Source: Shewanella benthica (GTDB lineage Bacteria > Pseudomonadota > Gammaproteobacteria > Enterobacterales > Shewanellaceae). From it: 64,000 nucleotides of DNA. Of the stretch, positions 45,931 through 53,422 are shown in pieces. Each line of letters starts with the position of its first letter. The stretch's first letter is position 1. The stretch covers positions 1-64,000 of the forward strand of contig JAKVHY010000006.1 in the NCBI GenBank assembly GCA_023284085.1. Reading direction: 5' to 3'. A program made the position numbers and the translations under genes. The notes beneath the pieces were generated by a model. That model was not told the DNA's origin. It saw nothing but the letters and a program-made list of their open reading frames with translations, and did no database searches.

Positions 45931-47306
45931 TGAGCAGATCACAGCTACGTCCTTATATGGCTATCTTACTCACTCTTTTCTTGGTGCGATTGATTTCCCT
46001 TGCGCTATACCCATTGATGGATACCACCGAAGCCAGATATGGAGAGATGGCAAGGATAATGGTTGAGACTGGCAATTGGCTCACGCCAATGTTTGATTAT
46101 AACGTGCCGTTTTGGGGGAAGCCCCCATTGCATACTTGGATGAGTGCAATGGGAATTGAAATTTTTGGGGTGTCTGAGTTCGCGGTGAGATTCCCCCATT
46201 GGCTCGCTGCAGTGCTTATAGCAGCAATGATCTTCCGTTTTGCTGAGAAAATTAAGGTTCAGCCGATGAGTGCCGTCATCATCATGGTATCGACTGGCGT
46301 GTTTTACGTTAGTGCGGGCGCAGTGATGACAGACATGGCCCTGACACTGGGCATGACGCTGGCAATGGTGGGGTTCTATCTGTGTTGGCAAGATCGAACT
46401 AGTCACATTTATGGGTATGTCGGGTTTGTCGGTCTTGCCATAGGCTTATTAGCAAAAGGGCCTGTCGCGCTCGTGTTAATGGCGTTATCCATTTTTCCAT
46501 GGTTGATTTGGAGCTACGGGCTATCAAAGCCATGGAAGATGATGTGGCAGAGGATCCCTATTTTCTCTGGGTCACTCCTGATGCTTGCCATTGCGTTACC
46601 TTGGTATGTGTTAGCAGAGCACTCCACCCCAGGTTTTGTTAATTACTTCATCGTTGGAGAACACTGGTTACGGTTCGTTGAGAGCGGATGGCAAGGTGAT
46701 TTGTATGGCACTGCGCATGATGAGCCGAGGGGGACAATATGGATGTATTTTGCGATAAATGCGATGCCATGGTCGATATTGATCCCTCTAGCGCTATGGC
46801 GGATACACAAATCGCGCACCGGACTCGACGCGCAAGCTAAATTTTTTCTGTGTTGGATGCTGTCACCATTACTATTATTCACGTTTGCTGGCAATGTCTT
46901 ACCGGCTTACGTTCTGCCGAGTGTGCCTGGGATGGCCTTGCTGATCGCCTATGCGTGGCAGACGTCTAGTCCGCCCAAACTGAAACCTGTCGCATTGAGT
47001 ATACCGATATTGTTACTGGTGACTGTGGTCATCATCAACCTTGGCCCGGTTAAAGAGAAAAGTGATAAATGGCTGCTCGGTCAAAGGGCGCAAAATATAC
47101 CGACTTATTATTGGAGAGATATCGATTTTTCATCCCGATTTTATAGTAGAGGAAAGGCGCAAGTCATCAGTGAAATGTCTGATGTTTTACCGCCGGATAA
47201 TGGCGCATTTTATTTGGTTGTCAGCATCGATGACCTTGATGACTTCTATCAGTGTTCAAGCGTTGAAAAAACCAATAGCAAGGCGTTATTAATATGCGCA
47301 ACATAA
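45930..47306 (+). CDS. GT39/ArnT-like membrane glycosyltransferase
   Basis: A 458-residue GT-C enzyme with about 11 helices. The first periplasmic loop holds the acidic pair in MDTTEARYGEMARIMVET followed by WGKPPLHTW, as in ArnT and PMT-family enzymes. It would take a sugar from a polyprenyl-phosphate carrier made by the adjacent GtrB and add it to a periplasmic glycan, lipid A or protein. It lacks the long soluble C-terminal domain of ArnT (usual length 550). ATG 45930 overlaps the GtrB stop. Confidence 0.85.
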   Translation: MSRSQLRPYMAILLTLFLVRLISLALYPLMDTTEARYGEMARIMVETGNWLTPMFDYNVPFWGKPPLHTWMSAMGIEIFGVSEFAVRFPHWLAAVLIAAMIFRFAEKIKVQPMSAVIIMVSTGVFYVSAGAVMTDMALTLGMTLAMVGFYLCWQDRTSHIYGYVGFVGLAIGLLAKGPVALVLMALSIFPWLIWSYGLSKPWKMMWQRIPIFSGSLLMLAIALPWYVLAEHSTPGFVNYFIVGEHWLRFVESGWQGDLYGTAHDEPRGTIWMYFAINAMPWSILIPLALWRIHKSRTGLDAQAKFFLCWMLSPLLLFTFAGNVLPAYVLPSVPGMALLIAYAWQTSSPPKLKPVALSIPILLLVTVVIINLGPVKEKSDKWLLGQRAQNIPTYYWRDIDFSSRFYSRGKAQVISEMSDVLPPDNGAFYLVVSIDDLDDFYQCSSVEKTNSKALLICAT

Positions 47307-47731
47307 TCGCCAGTATTGCGCCTTTATTGAAGCAAGAGATCTTGTTATTTGCTCTGGTTGGTGGGGGAGGATTCATCGTCGATATGTCGGTGTTTTTCTT
47401 TTTATCTGAGCGTCTCTCCTGGGGGGTGATAGAAGCAAGAGTGGCCGCGTTCTTTGTCGCTGTATTGATCACTTGGGCTGGTAACCGTCTGCTGACCTTT
47501 AGCCAGCGTGAACAGGTCAGCAAAGGGAGACAGTTTATATTGCTGATGCTGGTGGCTTCCACCGCTGCAGTGGTTAATGTGGGCATTTTCGCTGGGCTGA
47601 GTCAGTTAGTCCCTCCAACCAAGATCATGTTAGGTGGGAGTCTGGCTATCGGGGTTTTATTTGGCATGGTCATTAATTGGTTTGGTGCTAACTGTGTCGT
47701 CTATCGAGAGTTGGGATCTTCTCAGGCCTAG
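47294..47731 (+). CDS. GtrA-family flippase-like protein
   Basis: A 145-residue protein with four helices and the GtrA pattern: FALVGGGGFIVDMSVFFFLSE, RVAAFFVAVLITWAGNRLLTF and a C-terminal GMVINWFGANCVVYR. GtrA proteins are thought to flip polyprenyl-linked sugars to the periplasm. It overlaps the GT39 gene by 13 bp and completes a three-part sugar-transfer cassette. Confidence 0.9.
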   Translation: MRNIIASIAPLLKQEILLFALVGGGGFIVDMSVFFFLSERLSWGVIEARVAAFFVAVLITWAGNRLLTFSQREQVSKGRQFILLMLVASTAAVVNVGIFAGLSQLVPPTKIMLGGSLAIGVLFGMVINWFGANCVVYRELGSSQA

Positions 47732-47974
47732 AGCTTACCGCAAGGCTTCACTATGAGGCGCTGATTTTATCGCGGCGGTAATGTGTTCATCCAAGCGTGC
47801 AGACTGTCTTTTGCAAGTGCCTTGGTGAGCTTGACCTTTATGGGTATGCAAATAAAAACAGCTGCTTACTCAGGTTTACATTTGCTTCACCGCTCATCAT
47901 TATCCTTATGCTACAGCTTATCAGCACCAGATTGGAACATGGTTCACAGCTGATAAAATAACTCACGAGGACTT

Positions 47975-48568
47975 ATGACATTTCTAACAAAAATATTGGT
48001 ATTTATTTTATCCGTAGGACTCATTCTCACTGCCAGTTTCTATTGGAATGTCCACTTTAATGCAAACTTTGGCGTCATTACCCCAGGAAAAGTATACAAG
48101 TCAGGCGCTATCTCGCCAGAAAAGATAGAAAACTACATACACATGTACAAGATTAAAACAGTGATCGATTTGAGGGGAGGAGTGGCAAGCGATACGCTTA
48201 ATCCTGAGGTCATTACAGACATCCTGGCAGAAAGGTTCGCGTTATCGGCAATCGATACAGTTAAGTATGTCCATATTCCATCCGCACAAGTGCCCACAGA
48301 GGCTCAAATAGCGACATTTCTTAACGTTCTTGACGGTGATGATGTCTTCCCCGTTTTGCTGCACGGTCATCATGGCACCGAGATGGCAATGATGTACTCA
48401 TCCATCTACAGAATAGAACATGAAGGTGTGGGCCCGGATGAAGCCAGAAAACGCACCAGCAACATTGTGTGGGGGAGTCGTTTTGATCATGGTACGGAGA
48501 AAGGAGAGTTCTTGAAGCACTACATAAAATCAGATTCTTCCCGTCAGCTTAATCAAGTATTAAAGTAG
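47975..48568 (+). CDS. Dual-specificity-phosphatase-like protein without catalytic Cys
   Basis: A 197-residue protein with an N-terminal membrane anchor (ILVFILSVGLILTASFYW) and a phosphatase-type fold: GKVYKSGAISPEKIENYI, KTVIDLRGG, and the P-loop position VLLHGHHGTEMAMM. The canonical HCxxxxxR is replaced by HGHHGTEM, so both the nucleophile Cys (Gly) and the Arg (Met) are missing. It is predicted to be an inactive binding protein on the periplasmic face or in the membrane. It stands alone downstream of gtrA with a 243-bp gap, in which I see no gene. Confidence 0.78.
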   Translation: MTFLTKILVFILSVGLILTASFYWNVHFNANFGVITPGKVYKSGAISPEKIENYIHMYKIKTVIDLRGGVASDTLNPEVITDILAERFALSAIDTVKYVHIPSAQVPTEAQIATFLNVLDGDDVFPVLLHGHHGTEMAMMYSSIYRIEHEGVGPDEARKRTSNIVWGSRFDHGTEKGEFLKHYIKSDSSRQLNQVLK

Positions 48569-48734
48569 TTTTCGGTCGATTATTTGCCCCATAACTCCTG
48601 TGTCGAAACACAAGATAACTGTGTGCAATGGGGCTGGATTTGAAATCACAGCCCCTCTAATGTAATGACAGTCAGACCATGAGGCTCTGTGTCATTTGGC
48701 AACGCCGGTATCTGATGATTTATGGACGAGAGTG

Positions 48735-48995
48735 ATGAAAAATAATCAATTTTCACGATGCAAAACCTTGGTCGTTACCCATGCAATGGTGTTAACCGTG
48801 GCACTCACTGCCTGTAAGCCTACCTCCACTCCTGAGAAGATAGAAGATGCCAAACAGGCGACGGTATACACGGGGATTACCAGCCAAGAGCTAAATAAGC
48901 TGGTCGATTTTGTGTTTGTGCAAAGCAAGACGATGTCTATCTCGGCGGCGATTAACTGCTTAGCGTCTCCAGAGAGAAGTCTAGTGTTAAGGTGA
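48735..48995 (+). pseudogene. Truncated lipoprotein fused to the tonB repeat
   Basis: A signal with lipobox LTAC (near residue 27) and about 37 further residues (KPTSTPEKIEDAKQ... TSQELNKLVDFVFVQ) look like the start of a periplasmic lipoprotein. From 48927 the frame runs into the 222-bp repeat and ends after 23 unrelated residues. The gene has therefore lost its own 3' part at the island's right junction. Confidence 0.65.
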
Positions 48996-49148
48996 TATAT
49001 TTCGGAAAGTCTTGCTTAATTTGCTGCTCGGCAGCGGGTAAGTGGACACGACGCAGTAACTTACGCACGCTTTTATTGAGATACTTACTCGATGACTTCT
49101 TGAGCAGTTTTATATTTCTAATCTCTCCCTCGCCAGTCAATGTGAACG
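48927..49148. repeat. 222-bp direct repeat, right copy
   Basis: Right copy of the repeat at 43332-43554. It contains the last nine codons of marR without their gene, and the intact 3' end of tonB. Confidence 0.9.
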
Positions 49149-49791
49149 CCACCGTTATGCTGCCTTGATGTCGTCTTAATCTCGCCTGTTTGGGGTAGCG
49201 TTTCTGTTTGAGGATTTCTGCACGAACGCTTTCTATGTAGCGATTTACTCTGTTTTCGGTTGAACTAATATCACCATGTGCGGTGCCTGAGGCTGCTGCA
49301 TCCACACCTTGTGTGCTTGTGTGCGCCGAGCTTGATGCCGTCTTAGATGAATCTGAGCTTTCATTTGGACTCGATTGCAGATCGCTTGCTTGAGTCGTTT
49401 CTTGTTCTATGGTGTTTTCGTTAGTGTGGACACGGGGATCCATCTCGACGATGGCAGTCTCGGTGACCTTATCTGTGTTTGGCTTATTCTTTCTTGGTGA
49501 TGGGCGCTTTCTTGGGGCCTCTGCGGGCTGAATCTTTGGCGGCTGAGTGATCGGGGGCGTCGCTAACGGGACATCCTCAGCTTGAACTGTGTTGGCGAGT
49601 GGGGCGGCAAGGCTTTTGGTGCTGCTTGCTGAAACGCTTTGGGAGTGACCGAGTTGCAAAGATATTTTTGTCAGTTTGAATTGATCAGAGTGTTCACCTG
49701 AGCCATGACGCTCTGAATGGCAACTCAACTGCACCAAGGCGAATACGTGGATCCCTGTTGCTATTGCCACAGATATTAATGGATGTTTCAT
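48952..49791 (-). CDS. tonB: TonB-like energy transducer
   Basis: A 279-residue protein with an N-terminal membrane helix containing the conserved His (IATGIHVFALVQL) and a Pro/Lys-rich then Ser/Thr-rich periplasmic spacer. The C-terminal TonB domain runs KRYPKQARLRRHQGSI with the YP motif, then GEIRNIKLLKKSSSKYLN. It transmits proton-motive force to the TonB receptor encoded upstream. It is last in the exbB-exbD-exbD-tonB set, overlapping exbD2 by four bases. Its 3' end was duplicated at 43357-43554. Confidence 0.87.
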   Translation of the reverse strand: MKHPLISVAIATGIHVFALVQLSCHSERHGSGEHSDQFKLTKISLQLGHSQSVSASSTKSLAAPLANTVQAEDVPLATPPITQPPKIQPAEAPRKRPSPRKNKPNTDKVTETAIVEMDPRVHTNENTIEQETTQASDLQSSPNESSDSSKTASSSAHTSTQGVDAAASGTAHGDISSTENRVNRYIESVRAEILKQKRYPKQARLRRHQGSITVAFTLTGEGEIRNIKLLKKSSSKYLNKSVRKLLRRVHLPAAEQQIKQDFPKYITLTLDFSLETLSS

Positions 49792-50192
49792 CTGTTTTTC
49801 TTTTCTTCTAACTGAGTGATTAGAGACAGTTCTGTGATGTTGAGCTGTTTTAGCCGAGTTATCACCTGGTTTAACTTGCCCATGGTGAGAGACGCATCAA
49901 CCGCAATATACACAGCCTGTGCGGGTTTGAAGAGGTCTGTAAACTGATCTAATGGGACTGTTTGCTCATGATAAATACACTCGCCGGATTGGGTCACATA
50001 GAGCCAATCATCACTGGCAATGTCGAGTTCAACTTGTTGATGTCGCGTTTCGAGTAATTGTAAATCACCATGATCATCCGCTGAGATATGACCGACAACC
50101 AAGAAGAAAATAAGCAGTAAAAACACCACATTGATCAGTGATAGCATGGGCTCAATGACGGGGCGATGGCTCACAGGAGTGTTAATTTTCAT
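49788..50192 (-). CDS. ExbD-like protein with Asn at the proton site
   Basis: A 134-residue ExbD/TolR-type protein: a short cytoplasmic start, one helix, and a periplasmic domain (SLTMGKLNQVITRLKQL... end). The helix reads MLSLINVVFLLLIFF; the family has Asp at the N position (PLIDVVF in the neighbour). That Asp (D25 in E. coli ExbD) is essential for proton coupling, so this copy should not carry protons alone. The codon is AAT on the minus strand. It overlaps the normal exbD by 11 bp and tonB by four. Confidence 0.85.
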   Translation of the reverse strand: MKINTPVSHRPVIEPMLSLINVVFLLLIFFLVVGHISADDHGDLQLLETRHQQVELDIASDDWLYVTQSGECIYHEQTVPLDQFTDLFKPAQAVYIAVDASLTMGKLNQVITRLKQLNITELSLITQLEEKKNR

Positions 50193-50580
50193 CTGGGACC
50201 ACCCATTCTTCAATATGGGTATAACCACACTCGACTAGCCGCTCTTTTATAGAGACAAAAACTTGTGCTGTCACGCTGGAGGCTATATGAATATTGAGCT
50301 TACTCATCGTATCGGCCGGCACCTTCTGGCTGAATGCTTCAAGGGTGTACTCTCGATCTTGAAACAGTAAGTGACCATTGGACTGCAAAGCAATTTGCAC
50401 CACTTGCTTTTCCTGCATTTGGCTGGGGGTACTTTCTACCTGAGAGAGGTAAAGCTTAAGTGACTGATAGGTGTCCATCTTAGTCACTAGCATAAAGAAA
50501 ATGAGTAAGATAAACACCACATCAATCAGTGGTGTCAGGCTGATGTGGGGCCTTCTTGCATTGGAGGTGTTCAATTTCAC
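50182..50580 (-). CDS. exbD: ExbD, canonical copy
   Basis: A 132-residue ExbD with helix PLIDVVFILLIFFMLVT, keeping the proton-coupling Asp, and a periplasmic domain ending in HIEEWVVPDEN. With ExbB it forms the proton-driven motor for TonB in the inner membrane. It overlaps exbB by four bases and the second exbD by 11. Confidence 0.88.
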   Translation of the reverse strand: MKLNTSNARRPHISLTPLIDVVFILLIFFMLVTKMDTYQSLKLYLSQVESTPSQMQEKQVVQIALQSNGHLLFQDREYTLEAFSQKVPADTMSKLNIHIASSVTAQVFVSIKERLVECGYTHIEEWVVPDEN

Positions 50581-51215
50581 AGAAACTTTGCCCTGATCAT
50601 CGGCAGAGAAAGATACTCAGTTAACAAGTGTTCTATCGAGGCATGCTGCTTGGTGGTGATACTGTCTAAGTAATGCCAGGCTGCCGTGGTCGGTATGGCG
50701 ACAATGAGTCCGGCCGCTGTTGTGATGAGGGCTTGTGATATGCCGCCGGAAAGCATAGCTGGGTCGACCTTTGAGCCCGCTTGTTGCAGGCTTTGAAACG
50801 CATTTATCATGCCTAACACGGTCCCGAGTAATCCAATCAGTGGTGCGAGTGCTGAGATGACCTCGAGGGGTCTCATGCCATTTTTTAGTTGCTCAATCTC
50901 CTGCTCTGCACGTAAAGACAGTTTGTTTTCTAACTCTTGCTTATCAAGACTGGACGCCAGGGCTGTAGCACAAAACTGCATCAAACGTGTCGCCGGGTGA
51001 TGGGGGTTAATCGGCTTATCGGTATAGTCTGTATGGGTCATGTTCTCTATCCCTGGCATAGCGTCCAACCAAAATTGATATGCGCGCTTGTTATAGAGTC
51101 TTAGACCGATAAAGCTGATGAGCTTATAGATACATACGCTCAAAGAGACCATAGATAGCGCGATGAGTAACCAGAGGCACCAGCCACCTTCAATGAGCCA
51201 ATCGGGTGAATTCAC
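50577..51215 (-). CDS. exbB: ExbB/MotA/TolQ-family proton channel
   Basis: A 212-residue membrane protein with three helices. The family core PLIGLLGTVLGMINAFQSL is followed by GGISQALITTAAGLIVAIPT, with the polar Thr residues lining the channel. It is the ring component of the ExbB-ExbD-TonB motor. Its start is about 50 bp downstream of the kinase stop, so it may be expressed with the two-component genes or from its own promoter. Confidence 0.88.
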   Translation of the reverse strand: MNSPDWLIEGGWCLWLLIALSMVSLSVCIYKLISFIGLRLYNKRAYQFWLDAMPGIENMTHTDYTDKPINPHHPATRLMQFCATALASSLDKQELENKLSLRAEQEIEQLKNGMRPLEVISALAPLIGLLGTVLGMINAFQSLQQAGSKVDPAMLSGGISQALITTAAGLIVAIPTTAAWHYLDSITTKQHASIEHLLTEYLSLPMIRAKFL

Positions 51216-51268
51216 AATTTTTCCTTACCTGTAATTTAAATGTTATTTATAAATATTATCTAAAGACA

Positions 51269-52561
51269 TCAGTCACTAAAATGCACGCTTACGCGATAGC
51301 GCTTATCGTTTTTATCTACCTTGACCTGGCAGCATAAGCTCTCTGTGATGCGCGTGATAATTTCAGTGCCATAGCCAAAACCGCTACTCGAAATGCTATC
51401 GAGTTCAGCGATGTCATTATCGATTATCAGTTTCTTATGGCTCAAAGTGATCCGCACGACACTGGCTGAATAAGCCAGTGCATTGCGCAATAGGTTATTG
51501 ATTAAAATGCCAAGTAGCGCGGTCTCTGATTGTACGATGCCGTCATGGCAGATAAGTACTTTGGGTTTGAACGCTCGGCCTTTATCAGATAAGTCGATTT
51601 TCTCAAGCTCACTAAAAACCGCATCACGCAGGTTAATGAGGATCTTGCTGTTGGTTTCTTGTTCTCGGCCGAGCAGGAGAAAGGTCTCAATCAGATTGCT
51701 CATACTGGAAGTCGCACGGTCTATCCTATTCAGCGCCGTGTCTTTGGCTGCATCGCTGGCGCTTTCAAGCTTAAGTAAGCTAATGCAATTACTGATGATC
51801 GCCACCGGAGTTCGCAGTTCATGGCTCACGTGGCGGGAGAACTGTTTTTCTCTGGTGAGGAATTGCTTAGAGCGCTCAATCGATGCGGTGAAGTTACGGC
51901 TAAGGGTACCAATTTCATCGGTGCGTTGGTGACCGACTAAGGGCAGCAGAGGTTCACTCTTATCGACCTCTTGCGCCAGTTGCTTCAGTGGTTTGGCTAT
52001 TTTTCGGCCGAGTAGAATCGAGACCATGAATCCTAGCAAACAGATGAGGAGGGCGACTGAGCTGAGTGCCACAATCAGCTTAGGGATGCTTTCATCTAAG
52101 TTAGAGGCATTGGTTTCGTCATAAACGAGGTAGAGGGTGAAATTCTTACCTGGGAGTGAAGACACTAATATCTGCGCATTCTCAGGCAGGTATTCATGCA
52201 GTCCCAAAGGCAGCGATGTGAGGTAAGCGGGAATATCGACCGCTAACGAGGTGTATATATTAAGCTGAGGTCGGTTTTGTTTGAAATGCTGAATTAACGC
52301 CGCGATCAGCTTGGCATCTGATAGTGGGCTGACGTTATCCGTGTTCTCTACCTGTATATCTTGAGAAATAAACCTGTGCTCTATCAAGCTCAGCTCTTTA
52401 AGTACTTCAGCATGGGCATTTTGTAGATAGATCTGAGCCGCTTGGTCTTCTATTTCATGCACGGCACGAAAAAGTAAATAAGCATAAAGTGCGCATAGTA
52501 GGCCGGTGTAGACCAAAAACGTTGCAGTCAGTACATGGTTGAATTTTTTGAGCTTAAACAA
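51269..52561 (-). CDS. Sensor histidine kinase
   Basis: A 430-residue inner-membrane kinase: helix 1 (LTATFLVYTGLLCALYAYLL), a periplasmic sensor of about 130 residues of no recognised family, helix 2 (about 170-190), and HAMP. The HisKA has the phosphorylated His in VSHELRTPVA, and the HATPase region has NNLLRNALAYS (N box) and SSGFGYGTEI (G box). It overlaps the response-regulator gene by eight bases. The context suggests control of the TonB uptake locus. Confidence 0.9.
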   Translation of the reverse strand: MFKLKKFNHVLTATFLVYTGLLCALYAYLLFRAVHEIEDQAAQIYLQNAHAEVLKELSLIEHRFISQDIQVENTDNVSPLSDAKLIAALIQHFKQNRPQLNIYTSLAVDIPAYLTSLPLGLHEYLPENAQILVSSLPGKNFTLYLVYDETNASNLDESIPKLIVALSSVALLICLLGFMVSILLGRKIAKPLKQLAQEVDKSEPLLPLVGHQRTDEIGTLSRNFTASIERSKQFLTREKQFSRHVSHELRTPVAIISNCISLLKLESASDAAKDTALNRIDRATSSMSNLIETFLLLGREQETNSKILINLRDAVFSELEKIDLSDKGRAFKPKVLICHDGIVQSETALLGILINNLLRNALAYSASVVRITLSHKKLIIDNDIAELDSISSSGFGYGTEIITRITESLCCQVKVDKNDKRYRVSVHFSD

Positions 52562-53231
52562 CTTGATAGCCTTTTGCGTAAACGGTACGAATTACCGTTC
52601 TTTCAAAAGCCAGCTCGAGTGTCGACCGCAGGCGATAGATATGGGTACGCAGGGGATCACTCTCTGGCGGTGCACCATCCCATATGGCTTGCTCGAGGAC
52701 TTGTCTTGATACCACGTTAGGATAGTGTTTGAGGAGTATGGTTAAAATATTCATTTGTAAGTTAAGCAAGCGAACTTGATTGCCATTACAGCGCACTAGA
52801 GATTGGTTATGATCTATGGTTAACCCGGCAATATTTTGAATACCCACATCACGCCTAGGTCCACGTGACAATAGGGCTTGTAACCTCAGGTGTAACTCTT
52901 CAAGGGCAAAGGGCTTAACGAGGTAATCATCGGCCCCGGCTTGAAACCCCAGCTTCTTGTCTTCCAAGGTATCTCTGGCCGTTAGAAACAGCACAGGGAT
53001 TGGACTAAAGAGCTCAGTTCGGAGTTTGCGGCATAAATCTAAGCCACTCATCTTGGGCATGGCCACATCAAAAATCGCCAAGTCGTATTGGTTATTTTCC
53101 AGCAGTTGTAGTCCCGCCGCTCCGTTATAAGCGAAGTCCACGTCGTAGCCTAGCGCAGTGAGATAATCGGCTACGGATCCGGCCAATTCGTCATTATCTT
53201 CGACGAGTAATACCTGTGCCTTTTCAAACAT
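52554..53231 (-). CDS. OmpR-family response regulator
   Basis: A 225-residue regulator: receiver with acidic pair VEDND, phospho-acceptor Asp in LAIFDVAMPKMSG (near 52) and Lys in DYLVKPF; then an OmpR-type winged helix (PPESDPLRTHIYRLRSTLE). ATG 53231 behind AGGAGT; GTG at 53234 is possible. A direct repeat TGTCAAC lies 112-129 bp upstream, a possible self-binding site. Confidence 0.92.
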   Translation of the reverse strand: MFEKAQVLLVEDNDELAGSVADYLTALGYDVDFAYNGAAGLQLLENNQYDLAIFDVAMPKMSGLDLCRKLRTELFSPIPVLFLTARDTLEDKKLGFQAGADDYLVKPFALEELHLRLQALLSRGPRRDVGIQNIAGLTIDHNQSLVRCNGNQVRLLNLQMNILTILLKHYPNVVSRQVLEQAIWDGAPPESDPLRTHIYRLRSTLELAFERTVIRTVYAKGYQVV

Positions 53232-53342
53232 CACAATGACTCCTGTTGATGGCGTTTAATGGGGGGGGATGACCCGCTATCTCGCTGGTGCTTATGCAAC
53301 ATTGAGCAAGGTCCAGGGCTAGATGTAAGATAACATCTAACT

Positions 53343-53360
53343 TGTCAACGAAATGTCAAC
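53343..53360. promoter_or_regulatory. Direct repeat upstream of the response-regulator gene
   Basis: TGTCAAC at 53343-53349 and 53354-53360, an 11-bp period, the usual spacing of OmpR-type binding sites. Confidence 0.4.
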
Positions 53361-53386
53361 GCTAATGATATTTGTTTGCATCTATA

Positions 53387-53417
53387 AGCCCGCGGTTAAC
53401 TGGAGTTACCGCGGGCT
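53387..53417. terminator. Hairpin after the TonB receptor gene
   Basis: AGCCCGCGGT and its complement form a GC-rich stem with one bulge, 6 bp past the receptor stop on the minus strand. No good T tract follows on that strand. Confidence 0.5.
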
Positions 53418-53422
53418 AAAAA

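Noticed and set aside
51483..51932. 149-codon plus-strand frame inside the histidine kinase gene
   Set aside because: It is fully antisense to well-conserved kinase motifs and has no start signal.
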